DNA of 64,000 nt from Marthasterias glacialis (Eukaryota > Echinodermata > Asteroidea > Forcipulatida > Asteriidae). Of the stretch, positions 36,601-50,868 are shown in pieces. Numbering within the stretch: the first letter of the stretch is position 1; every line of letters begins with the position of its first letter. The DNA is taken from the NCBI GenBank assembly GCA_911728455.2, contig OU452229.1, forward strand, positions 13,736,076 through 13,800,075, in the 5' to 3' direction. The notes beneath the pieces were generated by a model. It made no database searches, had not been told where the DNA came from, and saw only the letters and a list, made by a program, of their open reading frames with translations. A program made the translations under genes and the position numbers.

Positions 36601-39600
36601 AAAACAACATTACAAAATGTATCAATACTTCATTGTGAATCTTGCATTGCCTTTGGGACCCCCCCCCCCCCGGCCACCGCACCCTTACTGTGTCTCACGA
36701 ACTGCCTGCTGCAAGTTTGTTTATATGCACGCTTATCTGCCTTTAACAAAAAAGAATGGGGGGAAATGGAAAACAAAATAATTTGGTGTAATTTAATGCT
36801 AATGTTTTGTGTGTATTTTTAATGGCTGCTAACTTGACTGGACTTTCGGCTTTCTAGCCGCTGTGTTGCAGTGCTTTAATAAACCATAGTAATAATAACA
36901 ATAGTAAATTAATACTAATCCAGGCAAATATTGGAATTTGTTTCTTAATATCTTCTCCCAAGACTATTTTTATATTACATGGCTGTCCCCCGTAAACTAT
37001 AGTTTGTAGAAAATGTAATGACAGCTCTTCCAAATCTTAAACTAAGTTTTGAAGTAGAGCAAAACCCGTCTTGACCCAGTAGCCTTTTTTCAAGTCGTAA
37101 ATTTCCATTAATTTACAAGATATGAAAAAAAAGAAATCATCCAAACAAACTACTGCGGATGAAAAAAAAAATGCTAGGAATTAATCATTTTACTGTGTAG
37201 TACCGGTAGCTGCCAATGATTTCCTTAAATTGATTTCCTTAATATCTTTTACAACTTTCTTCAAAGCGTAACAATTTGCCTCAAGTAAATTTTTCTTGAA
37301 GGTCAAATCCCCGTGTTTTTAATACAAGCGGTAAAATGATTTACCGACTTTTTTTTTTAACAACCGATCACGCAAAACAATTCAGGTTCAACTAAACCAG
37401 AAACGACCGCTTCCGAATTCGCATCACTTGTCATTTTGTGAAATTATAACAAATCAATTATTTTTTATTCGATTGATTGTTTAGATTTTTTTTTTTTTTT
37501 TTTTTTTTTTTAATGATTAGGAAGTGGATCTTTGTATAATTGATTGCTTCAAGCGAAGTGTTTGCTCTCAAGTTGGCTTCATGCCAAGCAATAACTAATT
37601 CCCTGTTGCTCGGGGTTCTTAGATATTCATGTATGCAGATAGTCCACAGGTATATTGCACGTGAAGCCATGACCAAGTGTCAAACTAAACCGTCTCAATG
37701 CACAGTGGTACATTGGGGGATTTTGATACGTTTTGTCCCCTTTCAAAATTGTTTTCCCTATCGCAGATGTAACTCATCTAAGCTATCAAAACACAAATAG
37801 AAATAAGACAGGGAATTGGGGAAAAGAAGTTGAAAAACACGAATGTCTCAAAGATACAGGAATTGGCCCTGAGAGGTTTTCAAATTGGCTTTAAAGAATA
37901 TTCTAAGAAAAATAGTATTATGCTGAGAGATAGAGAGGGGAAAAACGTATATTATTAGAAAATTGGAAATCGAAGGGCTCAGGATCTCGGGGCTTAGGCT
38001 TCTGAGACTTCCCTCTGGGTGCTTAACTGCGTCCAGAGGCATTAACTCCTAAAAACGTAACATCTACAGACTCTGATGAATAATATGAAGGAATTTACTG
38101 AAGGCTAGTCCAGAGAACCTTGGGCTCCGGACCTGTTATAATGGTCTGTGCGGCCGCTTGGGGGCTTTCTTATTCCATTCATCTCAACGTGTACCGAAAC
38201 CGAGGCTGTGATGAGATATAGTCGGATGCCTAGAATTATAACTGTCAATATCGCGATCTTATATACAGGGAACCAAGCACAGTTTAGAAAGAAATGCGAT
38301 ACAGGGAAATAGTTGTCATGATTATTCCCTCAAACCGAACAAGAGCTTTGCTAACTGCATTCTTCATGTATACTATATTGGATCAGATACGGGAAACATT
38401 TGGGGGGAATTGTGCCTTTAATGATATACAAGTATGGCATTTGCCACACCATGGCTATGGGTCCATCGCAGATTTGTCTTTAAAAAAAAAAAAACATATT
38501 GGTAGAATAACAAACAATTTTCTAAATTGTCAGAATGGCTGCCGTGCCACCCTGTCTACCTATGTATTCATTTATTTGATTGTTCAGAGGACAAACTTGC
38601 CATGTCCCTAAAGCCAATTATCTTTCTCAGGACACACTCTGACAGTGTGCCAATTTCCATGCTTGTAATTATCAAAGGCACGATCCCACCGCCTACCTGC
38701 AGTACTGTATACTTCAACACTATGTTCAAGATCAAGAACTTTTACATACCTACAAAATATGTCAACCACTTACATCAAGGTTGACTGCTTTATCATACAG
38801 TTGTAGATATAATTCAAGGCTGGAAATATTTTTTTTTTATGTTTGACAACAAAGGCCGAAGTAGAGCATTGCTTTCAGGGGGTGGGGGGGGGGGGGGAAA
38901 GAAGGAGGGGCACATAATGGTTTGTCAATAATAAGTATTTTCAGACCAATTATTTGAAGCTTACAAAATGCTCTGCTTGTCCATTTTTCTGTTTGAAGGT
39001 GAACCCCTGCGTTATTGAAGCTGGAATCAATTGCCAATGCATGCACCGGTGGGAAATTATACAAGAAAGTATGCAACGTTTAAATGCATCAAGAATGATT
39101 GAGACTTCAGATATGCAATATCTTATTGTTCTGATTACAAAGTAAAAGCATTACAAAAAATTAAATAATAAAAAACAAAAACAAATACAAAAATACAAAA
39201 TATTATATGATATATTGTCCAGGAACTTCTTGCGGTGAAGGATGTGACATGGGCCATAGGTGGGTGTGTGTGTAAGTCAAGCCTTGCATAGGATTCAATC
39301 TGATCAATCTCGTTGTTTATTTAGTTATTTTTGTTTTACTTTTTGACGGAGAATAAAGACACATAACTTTGTTCATCTCAAAATGATACCAAAACATGTA
39401 ACCATTTTATTTTTCTAGAAAACACCACCACTGCACTGATTACAATGAATTTGTACGTTTCACAAGTTGGTCTTTTGATGTGTTTATTGATATCCATAAC
39501 CAGAGTGAAGTCCTATAAACCAAAAGGCTGAGCTACCTTTTTAGCTTTTGATCCTTTTCAGACTATACTGTGAAAGATGTGCCGTATAGGCCATGCCATA

Positions 39601-42600
39601 TAACTGGAACCGTTACCTAAACATTCAACAGTCCAACAACCAACTAACAAACAACCCAACAAACAAACAAACCATAAGCAAGAAGAAAAAACAATGAATG
39701 ATTGTATGAATTTCGGTTATGTGCTATCTACTTTTCATGACTAGAATACTGTTCTGACAAGAAATTGTCCGGAAAATTATCAATTGCCATGCCGCAGGTT
39801 AGAATACCGCAGTGAATCGGGTACGTCTTGTACTTATCTTCACTATCCCTGAGTGAGATCGGAGGACTCCTCGTAAGATGTCTACGAGAGGTCCACCTCA
39901 GCCACAAATTCCACTCCGCGACAGTAGATAGGATGAACACAGGGCAAGATAAGAATTAACAGGACAAGTTCTTTTTAGAACCAACTTATATCTCTCTCAG
40001 GGATAGTGAAGATGATTACGAGAAGTCTCCCACCCACCAATCTACTATCTATTCTGCGGCAACAGACGCAATTGCAGGACAAGTTCTTATTAGAACTACA
40101 ATCTACTCAAGACATATAAAGTAGATACCACAGAGCGATACCACAAACCAAATTTCACATCGATACTCCACAATGCATTGCCCCAGTTAATTCGATACAA
40201 GTGCCGATGCTCCTCATGGCCTAGAGGTACATCTTCTTACAAAAAAAAAACGATATGTCGCAACCTTCAGTTCAAATCATTAAAGGTCAAAGTAAAAGTG
40301 CGCACAGTCCTGACAAAACACGAATGCGGGTATTTTCTGTTTTCTGGAAAAGTTGATATTTGTTGATGACAGGTAGTCTAGCTGTATAATGGCTTGTTGT
40401 AGAAAAGGGGAATGTACTCTTCCCAAAACCAACGAGAAGCCATTGCTCTATAGGCAAACTTTTTTTCTTATTTTGTTTTTGTTTTCAAAACACAGGTTAT
40501 TGTGACTTAGCTGTATAATGGCTTGGTGGTAGAAAACCTGAAGGGAAATCTATTCACCCCAAAACCAACGAGAAGCCATAGCTCTATGGTCAAACTTTTT
40601 TTGTTTTGTTTGTTTGTTTTTTTGTTTTCTTCAAAACACAGGTCATTGTGACTTGTCAGAATGGCCACTCATATAACAAACAAGTGCTCAGCATCGCACA
40701 CCGTGCACGCAGCGGTCAAACAACAACTTGGTTAGTGTAAAGGAAATTAAGTCAATCACAACCCACTCAAGAGAATCGCCACGAATACGGATTGATCACA
40801 GTCCATTTAATAACAGTGTGGCAACCTGTACATATGGATGCACATCGAGCCCGAAAAGTAACACCTCTGGTCAAACACCCTACAGGACTTCATTCAAATC
40901 GAAATATGCCAAATAACGTTGGGTTCCTAACCGTAGACAAGGTCAACTGCAAATCATGCGAGATTGTTGACCTCACAACGTAACCACGTACTGTTCAAAC
41001 AGATAATTATTTTGAACGTGGCTCTACATTTCCGTTCTTTAACGATCCACACAGTGCGTTGAAAAGTTCATGAAAATTATACGATCGGTCAATGTATTTT
41101 ATTTTTTTTATTTATTATTATTATTTTTTTTTTTTTGGGGGGGGGATTGGAAGGGTATATTCATCCCCATCCTCTGATTTTCAAAGAAAACATCTTCTGT
41201 GAACATGTCTCAGTCAGATAGCTAGTCAGTCACCACTGGTGGAGAGTCACGGCAACACAAAGGCGCCCGACCATAAATGAGTATTGGATAATCTTGATGC
41301 AAGACCAACTGTTCTTTTTGTTCTCACCTGTATGTTTATAAGAGAAAGTCATAATAGACTCCTTTCAAGCCGTGACCATCATGAGTTATAAAGTCAAACT
41401 TGACCCTCAAGGGGACTCTGATGATCAGTATACCCTTGGAGGTAGGTCACTACCACACACTTGCAAAACAAAGGCACCCGATTGTCATTGAGAATAAGGG
41501 GATCGATATCACTTCTCTTCAAGATATTCACAGAGTGTAAGAAAATGTCTAGTAATTGGGGCTCGCAGCATCGTGCGTCTCCGTTAAAGGCATTGCATAC
41601 GTTTGGTAATGACTCCGAAAATTTATGGCAATAAAAACTTACTTGGTAAGAAGTACAGCAGCTCTGGACAGTATAATGCATTTTGAGAAACTTTTTTCAC
41701 TTTGAAGTACTGCGGTTAGGGAAAAATATATCAGTTTTCATCCCCAAAGATTTGAATCTGAGAAGCGTTATGGCCGTAACGTTTCTCAGAATGTGTATTC
41801 CAATGACGGATACTTCTTCATCGTGAACACAACCGCTCCAGATTTTTGGCAATATCTCAAAAATGCTGCCACCATTTGAAATGAAATTTTCACAGGTTAG
41901 TTTTATGGTATATATCTACAATTAGATAGGTTTAAAACAGACACTAGGCTCCAACTACCAAACGTATGCATCTCCGTTAAAGACGGGGTTCTGCACTGGC
42001 AATTATCGTGACCAATAAATTGATTAGTTTCAATCCAGTAGTTGACTGTTATGAAGTCCATAACCAATAAACCAATCCTCCGCAGAGAGACAAGCCCGTC
42101 TGAAATTCACTGTCACTGTCGATGATAGCATTTGAAGAAACCACACATCACCGTTTGCTTATTTCGATTGGCGCAATCCAAATAGAAGCCCGATATTAAG
42201 TGCACACTAAAATCCCAGACAAAACAATAGAACCGTGTTTAGTCGCTTAAACTAAAAATGTAGTCGCCAAATTAACTTGATTGAATTTCCCTTAAAGGTT
42301 GCTTTACGGTGTGTTCATTGAAAATTAAAGGATGTTGATTATATTACTCATTCAACAAAAGCAAACAATACTTTCCCTTTAAGGGGAGTGTCAGATGCAA
42401 TTTGAAGGGCCTTGGGCGTCGAGCATCGTCTCACAGTCTTCTAGAACATCTCACCAAATCAAAGGTGTAACAGTTCCCTTTCAGGTTTTCGTCAGCGTTT
42501 AATTAATCAAAATATACCTGTGTCTATGTTTGATTGTAATTCGAGGTATAAGGGAGTCGATTTAAGTGCAAAGAGCAGCCTACGGGGGTTGTAATGATAC

Positions 42601-45600
42601 GCCTGGTCTCGGTATGAACAATGAATGGTGGAGAGATTGACGTAGATGAGAATGCTTTACCCCAGCACAGGACGGCACACAGTTAACAAAGAAGAAGAGA
42701 GGAAGAAAAAGAAAAAGTAGAACGGTTGTCGTCGAGTTGAAATTTCTCAGCAAATTAATTACAGCCCCGGCGGATTTGTATTCATCTCGCCAAGCTATAA
42801 ATATACATTTCAAAAGGGAAGTAAAAAAAAATAATAATACTAAAAATAAAAAAAAGGATAAAAATAGACGTGATCTTTGTTTTGCCTTGTGTACGAGCTT
42901 TTGTTGTGGATAGAAATTACTCGATAAAAATGTCTTTCCCTTTGGGCCAATGAGCCGGCTAAACACTGATTTTGGTCATTATTGATCGAATAACCAGGTG
43001 GTTAAAAAATAGCACTGAATAATACAAGTGCACTATCACCCTGACTTTGCAGTTACAGACCTCGATATTTGATTAAAATTTATCAGACTTATTTTTCGTA
43101 TATGTATCTTGAATATAAGGGGATTTGAAGGAAACAAGAATTTTACTACTGTAAAAAAAACTTAAAACAAATAAAAAAATTCGATAAACATTATATATTC
43201 TTAATATTGAAATAAAGAAAAAACAAAAATAACCATAAACACATTCAGTTCTTGTTACCATGGTTATGCACAGGTTAAAATCTTACTAAAGAAAATTTTG
43301 TTCATTTTTATACATGATGGGGGGAAAACCCCAATTGGGTAACCACGCAACCGGGTAGGACTGGCTACCCCCAGACGGCTAAGGGTTGGAACTGTGGTCC
43401 ACAGAGCCATGGTGAAAACTACCATCCTGCAACGTTAATAAACTGCAGTTACACCCATTAACTACACGTTAAAAAAACCGATGACGTCATCATGAAGTCA
43501 TTAAGATTTTTAAGAAAGTGTTAAATGTTAGACTATCTGAACTTGCAATAGGTTTTCAGCAAAATAATAAATTTTTAACTTGTCACAAGAGGGCCTATTG
43601 AGGATGATGACGTCATTGATCTTATAATTGGTACTGACTCTAAAACGGTAACCTGTAGCTTTGACCTCATTACTTTTCATTAGTATTGACCTCATATAGT
43701 TTAACATGATAAGGTCGAGTTCGAGACTATTATAAGAACTCAAAATGGGCGGGGAAAAATAAGGGGGGAATGGCTGTAGTCCCTCTAAGGAATGCAGTTT
43801 GCACATGATCGTTAAAGGTATGAGACCGGCTGTTAGTTGCAATCTTCCACTTTGCATTTTAGATAAGAGCACCCTTTATAAAGTTGCAAATTTATTTCAA
43901 CTTGTACCATTCATGTGGCTCGAATTCATATGAAATCAACTTGCTTGGCGTTCTTGTAGGCACTTTAGTTGATTCGGTTGGGTATGCCTGACAATAAATC
44001 CAGTCATTCAGTTGGTTCAATAGAGGTTAACCAATGTGTTTTTCCCTTATAATGCTTTGTGACAAGCATTGTGTTCTGATTCTAAAATATTCTGATCGAT
44101 TCCACGGGTTTTTAAAAAAAATAAATTCTGTGATTGGGGTGCATAGACGTGTCTGAACCCACTGATGGCTAGAACTTTTTCCATTTATTGTATTCTGCAA
44201 TGGGGGAAGGATTGGAATTGTTTTTTTAAGTGAGTTCAGTTGAAATTAGTTTTAGAATCGCACAATACTTGGCATGCACGTTTATTAATGCAGACATTGA
44301 CTGTTACATGTCGCATGCCAGCTGATCAAATAGATGGATTTCATTACAGTGCAGAAATCAAAGTGAATGTTATCAAAACGAGGCTGGAGGAAAGAAGTAG
44401 TCTTGCCCCGTTCTTATATAATTGGAGTTGTAGGAACATTTCTCAAGAGAGTGACATACATATGTCTGTTTTCTCTCAAATTCAAATCAATGTATACCAC
44501 AACGAGACTGGAATTAAGGGAGAATTTAGGTACCTTTTTATTTTTACAAAGGGGGTCGGTATCCGTTATTACGACTGCAGACAAGTGGACGTGGTGGCTG
44601 CAGAGTAATTTTGTCAGTGGAATCGATCGCTTCCTGGGCTGCTCCTCGCAGTCTTGTGTGATTTACAGTAGATTGGATACCGATTGTGGTTTAAAAATGA
44701 TGCAATATAAGTTGAGAGATTTTCTGATGGTTGTGGATTTAATAATAATGTCATTCTAGACATTGTGTGTGTCTGGTGAGCACATTTACATTGCATTAGT
44801 CCGCCGTTGCAATTGAACTGAATTCATTTCAATCCAATAATTCATCGATTTTCATACGCACGAGGTCAATAGAGAACAATGAGAAAAAGGGGACCTATCT
44901 CATTTTGACCGAAGCTTGAAGGGTATATTGTAACACTTTACAAGATAGCTTTAAAGAAAAAAAAATGGATTTTAATTTTACGGAGAGATTCAGCCGTGAG
45001 GGGCAAACTGCTGATGCAATTATAAAGAAACTGAAAAAATTTGTATTTTTTTGAAATTGTCCGTTAGCGTCCAGAGTCTGCTGCTGCTATCCGCCTCATT
45101 CACGAGTCGGACATTTTTTTTTTTTTTTAACGGAAAATGCAATTACAGGAATTTGATACGCACAGCAAACAAGTGGGCTTATCTGAACTGACAATTCTGA
45201 TGAAACAGTCATCCTTTTGAAAGCTTTTTACATCAACTCCATCATCGAAATATGATCCATCGAAAAAAAGTAGGGGAAAAAAGACCAAGCTGTGCATGTT
45301 TCGAACGAACTAACGACCCCTAATCTTTGATAAGTCGTTTTCAAATTCGGGTTTATTTTTTAAATTTGGCTGTTGGGGTCCGGTATAAGACAATTTTTAA
45401 CATTTTGTGTTTAATGGGACAACGCAAAACATTTTTTTTTTACGTCGTTTATATATGAGGTTTAAAATTGATAAAATTTGGGAAAGTGTTCTCAATTCAC
45501 ACTTTTCTTTAATGTGAAACAAATACCAATTGTTATGTAAATTGTTTGCGTCTAAAATACTACCATACGAAGCACGGATAAGTAATCCGTCCGAATGAAT

Positions 45601-45919
45601 TAGCCAAGGGCACTGTATGCATGCGTACGATCCACCCACAACAACAATTGCAAGATGATGGAGAAAAACGGAAGTTGTTGTTCTGATGATGACCGTTTGT
45701 CATTCTTAAGACGCATCATTGGATAAAGAAGCATTATCAACAGAAAAGAAATGAAGAAGGATTTTAATAGTTCGTTCAAACAAATCACTAATTCGTTCGA
45801 ACGGATTGAAAATTCTTCCAAACGGATTACAAATTCGTTCGAACGGATTGCTAATTCATTTGAACGGTTTACTAAACCGTTCGAATGAATTATCCCGTTT
45901 TTTGTTGATTTTTGTCGTT

Positions 45920-45982
<63 letters not shown>

Positions 45983-48900
45983 ATTTTCTTACTACTGTCT
46001 CTTCCTGGACTTCGAATTACCACAATAAGGCAGGGGAAAAACTCCCACCACGAGAGAGAGTAAATAAAAATAAAAATCGTTGCTTTTTGCAATATCGAAT
46101 TCAGCACATTATTAAGAACGTGCACAGAATCAAAGGACAAATTATAAACCAATATTCACTGCCTCCTGAAAAAAAACGTGATGGAATTTAATGGCATATG
46201 CGGAGGTGAGTTGTATGATGTAATTTGTAGAGAAGTAGGTTATAGGAATGAATGTAATTCTTCCAGAACTTGTGATTTGGCTCCGCTTTGATGACTTATT
46301 TTGTCTTGGGAAGTAAGCTTGGAATGAAAATAGTCTTCCAAAGACCAGCGATGTAGAACTAATCTATAGAATGTCGTTGCCTCAACCGTTTCGAACAATT
46401 ATTACTACTTCTCAGAGATATTCCTGTATCCGTTAACGGTTATTTCACATGACAGTTTGTTAAAAGACCGAACTCATGTTCACCATCATGTTTTTAAGTA
46501 TTATAATCAGACTGTACGACCAACCTGTGAAAATAGACTGCGCCATTAAGCCCCGCCTACCTTAGCAACTGCCTAGAAACATCACACGGTGCGTTCGGTT
46601 GCAACCACACACACACGTCGGATGCAAAAGTTAGTACAGTTGTGTGTGCTGTTGTGTGTCAGAACAATGGCGGCGGTCTGTTTACTTTTCTAATGGGATT
46701 TTAACGTGTCGGACTTTTGTCGGACTTTAAGTGGCGTTGTCAAGGCTGTGATTGGTCAATACGTTAGTAGGCGGGCCTTAATGGATCGATCTATTGCACC
46801 AACTTAAATGATTTATCCTGTTTAAGATAATGTTTATTTCGACTGCAAAAATATAAATATTCAACCGTGAATACAATACTGTCTCGACTTTGAAGCTATC
46901 TCAGATTAGCAGACTTCTCTGAAGTTTTTAATATAATTTCAACTAATTTTGAGCACTCCGATTCGCTGGCATAAAGGAAATGACAATTAAAGTAATAATG
47001 ATACAAAAAGTAATTACACATATTCCCTGAAATGTGAACCCCTAATTTGGTGCAATTTTACAGGTTGCTTTTAATTGTTTCTGTGATGAAAACTATAGGA
47101 TGGGAATAAATTTACAAAATTATCTGCTTTCCTTTAAAACTCTCCCATATTCATCCCAATCTTGTCTTGTCCTCCACTTAAGATGATCCACTTTGAACAT
47201 GTAGGTCTTATAATATGTGCGTGGTTTTTTTGATTGTCACAGGTCTATACGTATGCTCAGTGAAGTGTACACACATCCGTTCAAAGTTGCATTGAGTGCA
47301 TTTTGATAGGTACACGTGTAAAGGTTACGCGTGTAGAGTAGGAGCATGGTACCGCATTGCCTTTAAAATATATCACTCACACCGGCGGAAATTTCAGTAT
47401 AACGGCATCGCAAAAAGAAAGAAAAAAAAACAACAATCGTTTTGTGATGTATTTTTGTTTTTGTCTCCAACCTTTTCTCATTCCCTTTTTTTTCAGCGAG
47501 CAAGCGAATATACTGAGCCGTCGCGACAGGCCTATACACTCTGAAACATGCCGGGTCAGAATGACCCGGAATCTGTGTAAAAATGACCCAGAAATGGGTC
47601 AAACTGACGCAGAATGTCGAGTGAAAAGATCCCATTTTTAACCAGTTTCCGGGTCCAGCCCCCTGGGACCTGGGATCAAGAGTGATATTTAAAGATCAGT
47701 ACAAATGTTTTCAATTTGTTTATTGTCGTTGTCGTTGTTTTTGTCATTACCGTTGTCGTTTTCGTTGTTGTTGTTGCTGTCGTTGTCGTTGTCGTTGTTG
47801 TCGTCGTTGTCGCTATTGTCGTTTTTGCTGTTCTCGGGGACTCGTGTAAAGGATCAAACTCGGGAAACTGCCTACATGCCCGCCTTGAGACGTATTTGTT
47901 TCCTCCAAGTGTCAGTTCAACCCATGTCATCATCTATCATTCACTCTTAACCGGCATTTAACCGTGAAATGCAATAACATTTGAATTCAATCATCGCAAA
48001 GTGCACGCCGTCACCACTGATCTTGGAGTTGTACACATTGCCAAAGAAACAATCAATAACACTCGTATCTAAATGTGTTTTAAAATGTAAACATAAAGGA
48101 ATAAATTAAAGGACTTCATGTACCGTATATAAATATAGGCTGTGGTCGTCCTATGGCTAATATAAAAATCCCACGGTCGCTCTATTGGTAATAATTGTAC
48201 CCCGTGGTCGCCCTTTAGGTATATATACCCTCTGGTCGCCCTATGGGTAATAAACCCTCTGGTCCTGTATGGGTAACCCTGTGGTCACCCTATGGGTAAT
48301 CTACCCCCTGGTCACCCTATTGTTAATATACCCTCTGGTCACCCTATGGGTAATATGCCCTCTGGTCACCCTATGGGTAATATGCCCTCTGGTCACCATA
48401 TGGGTAATATGCCCTCTGGTCACCCTATGGGTAATATGCCCTCTGGTCACCCTGTGGAAAATATACCCTCTGGTCACCCTGTGGGTAATATACCCCCTGG
48501 TCACCCTATGGGTAACCCTCTGGTCCCCTATGGGTAATATACCATGTGGTCACACTATGTTTTTTTTTTTATTTATGTAATTATTATTTATTTATTTATT
48601 ATTATTTTACTAATATAATCAATGGAGAGAGAAAGAACATTCCATGCAAACTGAATATCGAGCAATACATGGGAGAAAGTGTGGAAACTAATGGAACTGG
48701 TTCTTGTGTTCTCCTTGGGTATCACATGATTTAACTGACAGGGAAATTTGGGATAAGGAAAGTTCTCCTATCAGAACACAGACTGTTATGGGCATACATC
48801 TTAAAATGAAATTATACAGCACATCGGCAAGTTACAGGTTGACTTTGATAATATTGACGCGTTGATAAGTTGACAAGTGTAGGGCAACGTATCGATGGCT

Positions 48901-50836
48901 GCCAAGTTGTTTCCCACCCCCTTTTTTATATAGTGTTGGTATCTTTTTTTTTCTCATATAATGTAATGCTTGCTGGATTTGCTACATCTTCCCAAATGAA
49001 TCCATTAAAAAAAAAAATGCACGGGCAAGTAAACTGCACTGGCATTTACTGCTCCAACCTCTGTACGAGCGGTGAGAGCTTTAAGTGCCCCTTTGACCAC
49101 AACGTCCCCACAAACTGATTGAGCCAAAAGTATCCGAAGAGGACAAACATCACATAGGATCAACCCATCATAATGTCCCAGCCAGGAAACTCGTTGGTAA
49201 GAAAATCAGTGATTCTCCCCCTGGTTGGGGGACTGAGGGGCAGGCAGTAACCGATTTACGGTCTGTGTGACCGGTGTCAGTCCCACCGCCGATTACGAGG
49301 CCTTCCATTGCCTGATTTAATTTGAAAACCCTCTTCCTCTCGGGAACTTAGCTCCGTTTAAACGAAGGATTGGGTTTAGTCATGTCAATCGTAAATAACT
49401 GTGTGTGTGTGTGTGTGGGGGGGGGGGGGGCTTGAAAGTTGACCTGGAAATAAAAACCTGATAAGATTTGGCGAGAAAATGAAATGGAATTATTCAGCCT
49501 TTTCCCTTCAGAGTGTACGTACTCTGCTCGCTGTTGCGCAACAGATTTGTAACATCACCGGTTTAAAATAATAATGACTTATTATACTACGTATATGTCG
49601 AATGTATATTATAAAAGGGGGGGAGGAAGGGGTAATGAATGTATGTGGTGAGTAGCAGTTAGTCGGGGTATAAGTATCTAGACGTCTAAGCAGAAGGTGG
49701 ATTTGAATTGGAGAGGTTTACACGCTCATTGCCAGCGGAGTTGCCAGAGCATGCAGCAATCTCTTCTCAATATGCAAGGGGAAGGGACAGCAATGCTCTC
49801 ATTAGTGCGTGGACTGTTTTGATAAAGGGTAAAAAGTGCAACAACCGGGCGCACCGGGCGCGGTTTCTAACTGGTTTACTCACGCTAAAGAGAACATGTC
49901 GATTGGCCCTATACTACGGGCAACGGAGGACGTAAAGAAGAAGATAAAAAAAAAATATTCAGGGGGAAAAGAAAAGAAAGAAAAAAATCAGGCGGGAGCT
50001 GCAGTCTACGCATGTATCGCCCCGTGAACGGGACTCGTCCAGGCATGCCTCGCCTATTTCCCCCGAGATCTCCTGAGAAGTCACGACTTCCCGAAAGTGG
50101 AGAATTAAGCTAGTCGGACGGGTTACGACATAGGAAATGTCAACCAATCACGGCACAATATCAAAGGGGAACGCATTTACAGGGGAAAGGGTCCAGATTT
50201 AGGACTATAGCTTTCGACTTTACCTGTTTGTACGTTAATCGTGCGTGCGTGATAAGGGGTCAGGTTGACAACTGGCAAAATTTATGAGCCATCATCGAAA
50301 TGCGTTCACCCCGACAACTTCAACCTCCAAGTGTCGTGTATTTTCATAAACAACAAACCTATCATTTTATTCCGTTCTTCTTTTCTTTTCTGTAAAAAAA
50401 AAGTACTTTCACATTGCAAGTGGGGGCTACTTTTAATGAAATGAATCATTCATGGCCAAATCTGCGTTTCTGCCTCGGGGGGAAAATAAACAAAAAAGGA
50501 GGGTAATTGGCAAGAATCCCAAACTCTCTTATTAATGTATATTTTTCTTCCAGATAAAATATAATTATCACTGTTTCATGTAGCCCCTCAAAACACAGAA
50601 TATCTGTTTGTGTTATTTACATTTGGTGGCTTGTCCATATTGAAGAATCCCCGTTATGGGCCATAAAAAGTAAAGTACACTTTGCATCACTTTTTTTTCC
50701 TTCTTCTTCTTTAACTAAAATTCACCAACTTGCAGTATCATAGATGAACAAACTGTTTCAATCACAGACCGTGGACATAACTATTGTTTTTTGCTATTTT
50801 ATTTTATTATTATTTATTTTTTTAGACAACAACACT

Positions 50837-50868
<32 letters not shown>

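Noticed and set aside
39728..39940. 70-codon minus-strand frame
   Set aside because: It lies within the inverted-repeat structure at 39836-40013 and has no coding signature.
41394..41681. 95-codon minus-strand frame
   Set aside because: It overlaps the left end of the foldback MITE at 41576 and follows its repeat sequence.
44240..44759. Two overlapping frames of 122 and 130 codons
   Set aside because: They use different frames of the same AT-rich DNA and neither has a motif or splice support. Probably chance, though cDNA could overturn this.
46181..46205. Possible alternative first exon (MEFNGICG then gtgagt)
   Set aside because: The phase would fit exon 3, but the start context is poor and no promoter is visible. 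Too weak to annotate.
48269..48580. Repetitive protein with PSGHPMGNM units
   Set aside because: The 27-bp minisatellite is open in other frames too. There is no start context, splice site or conserved flank.
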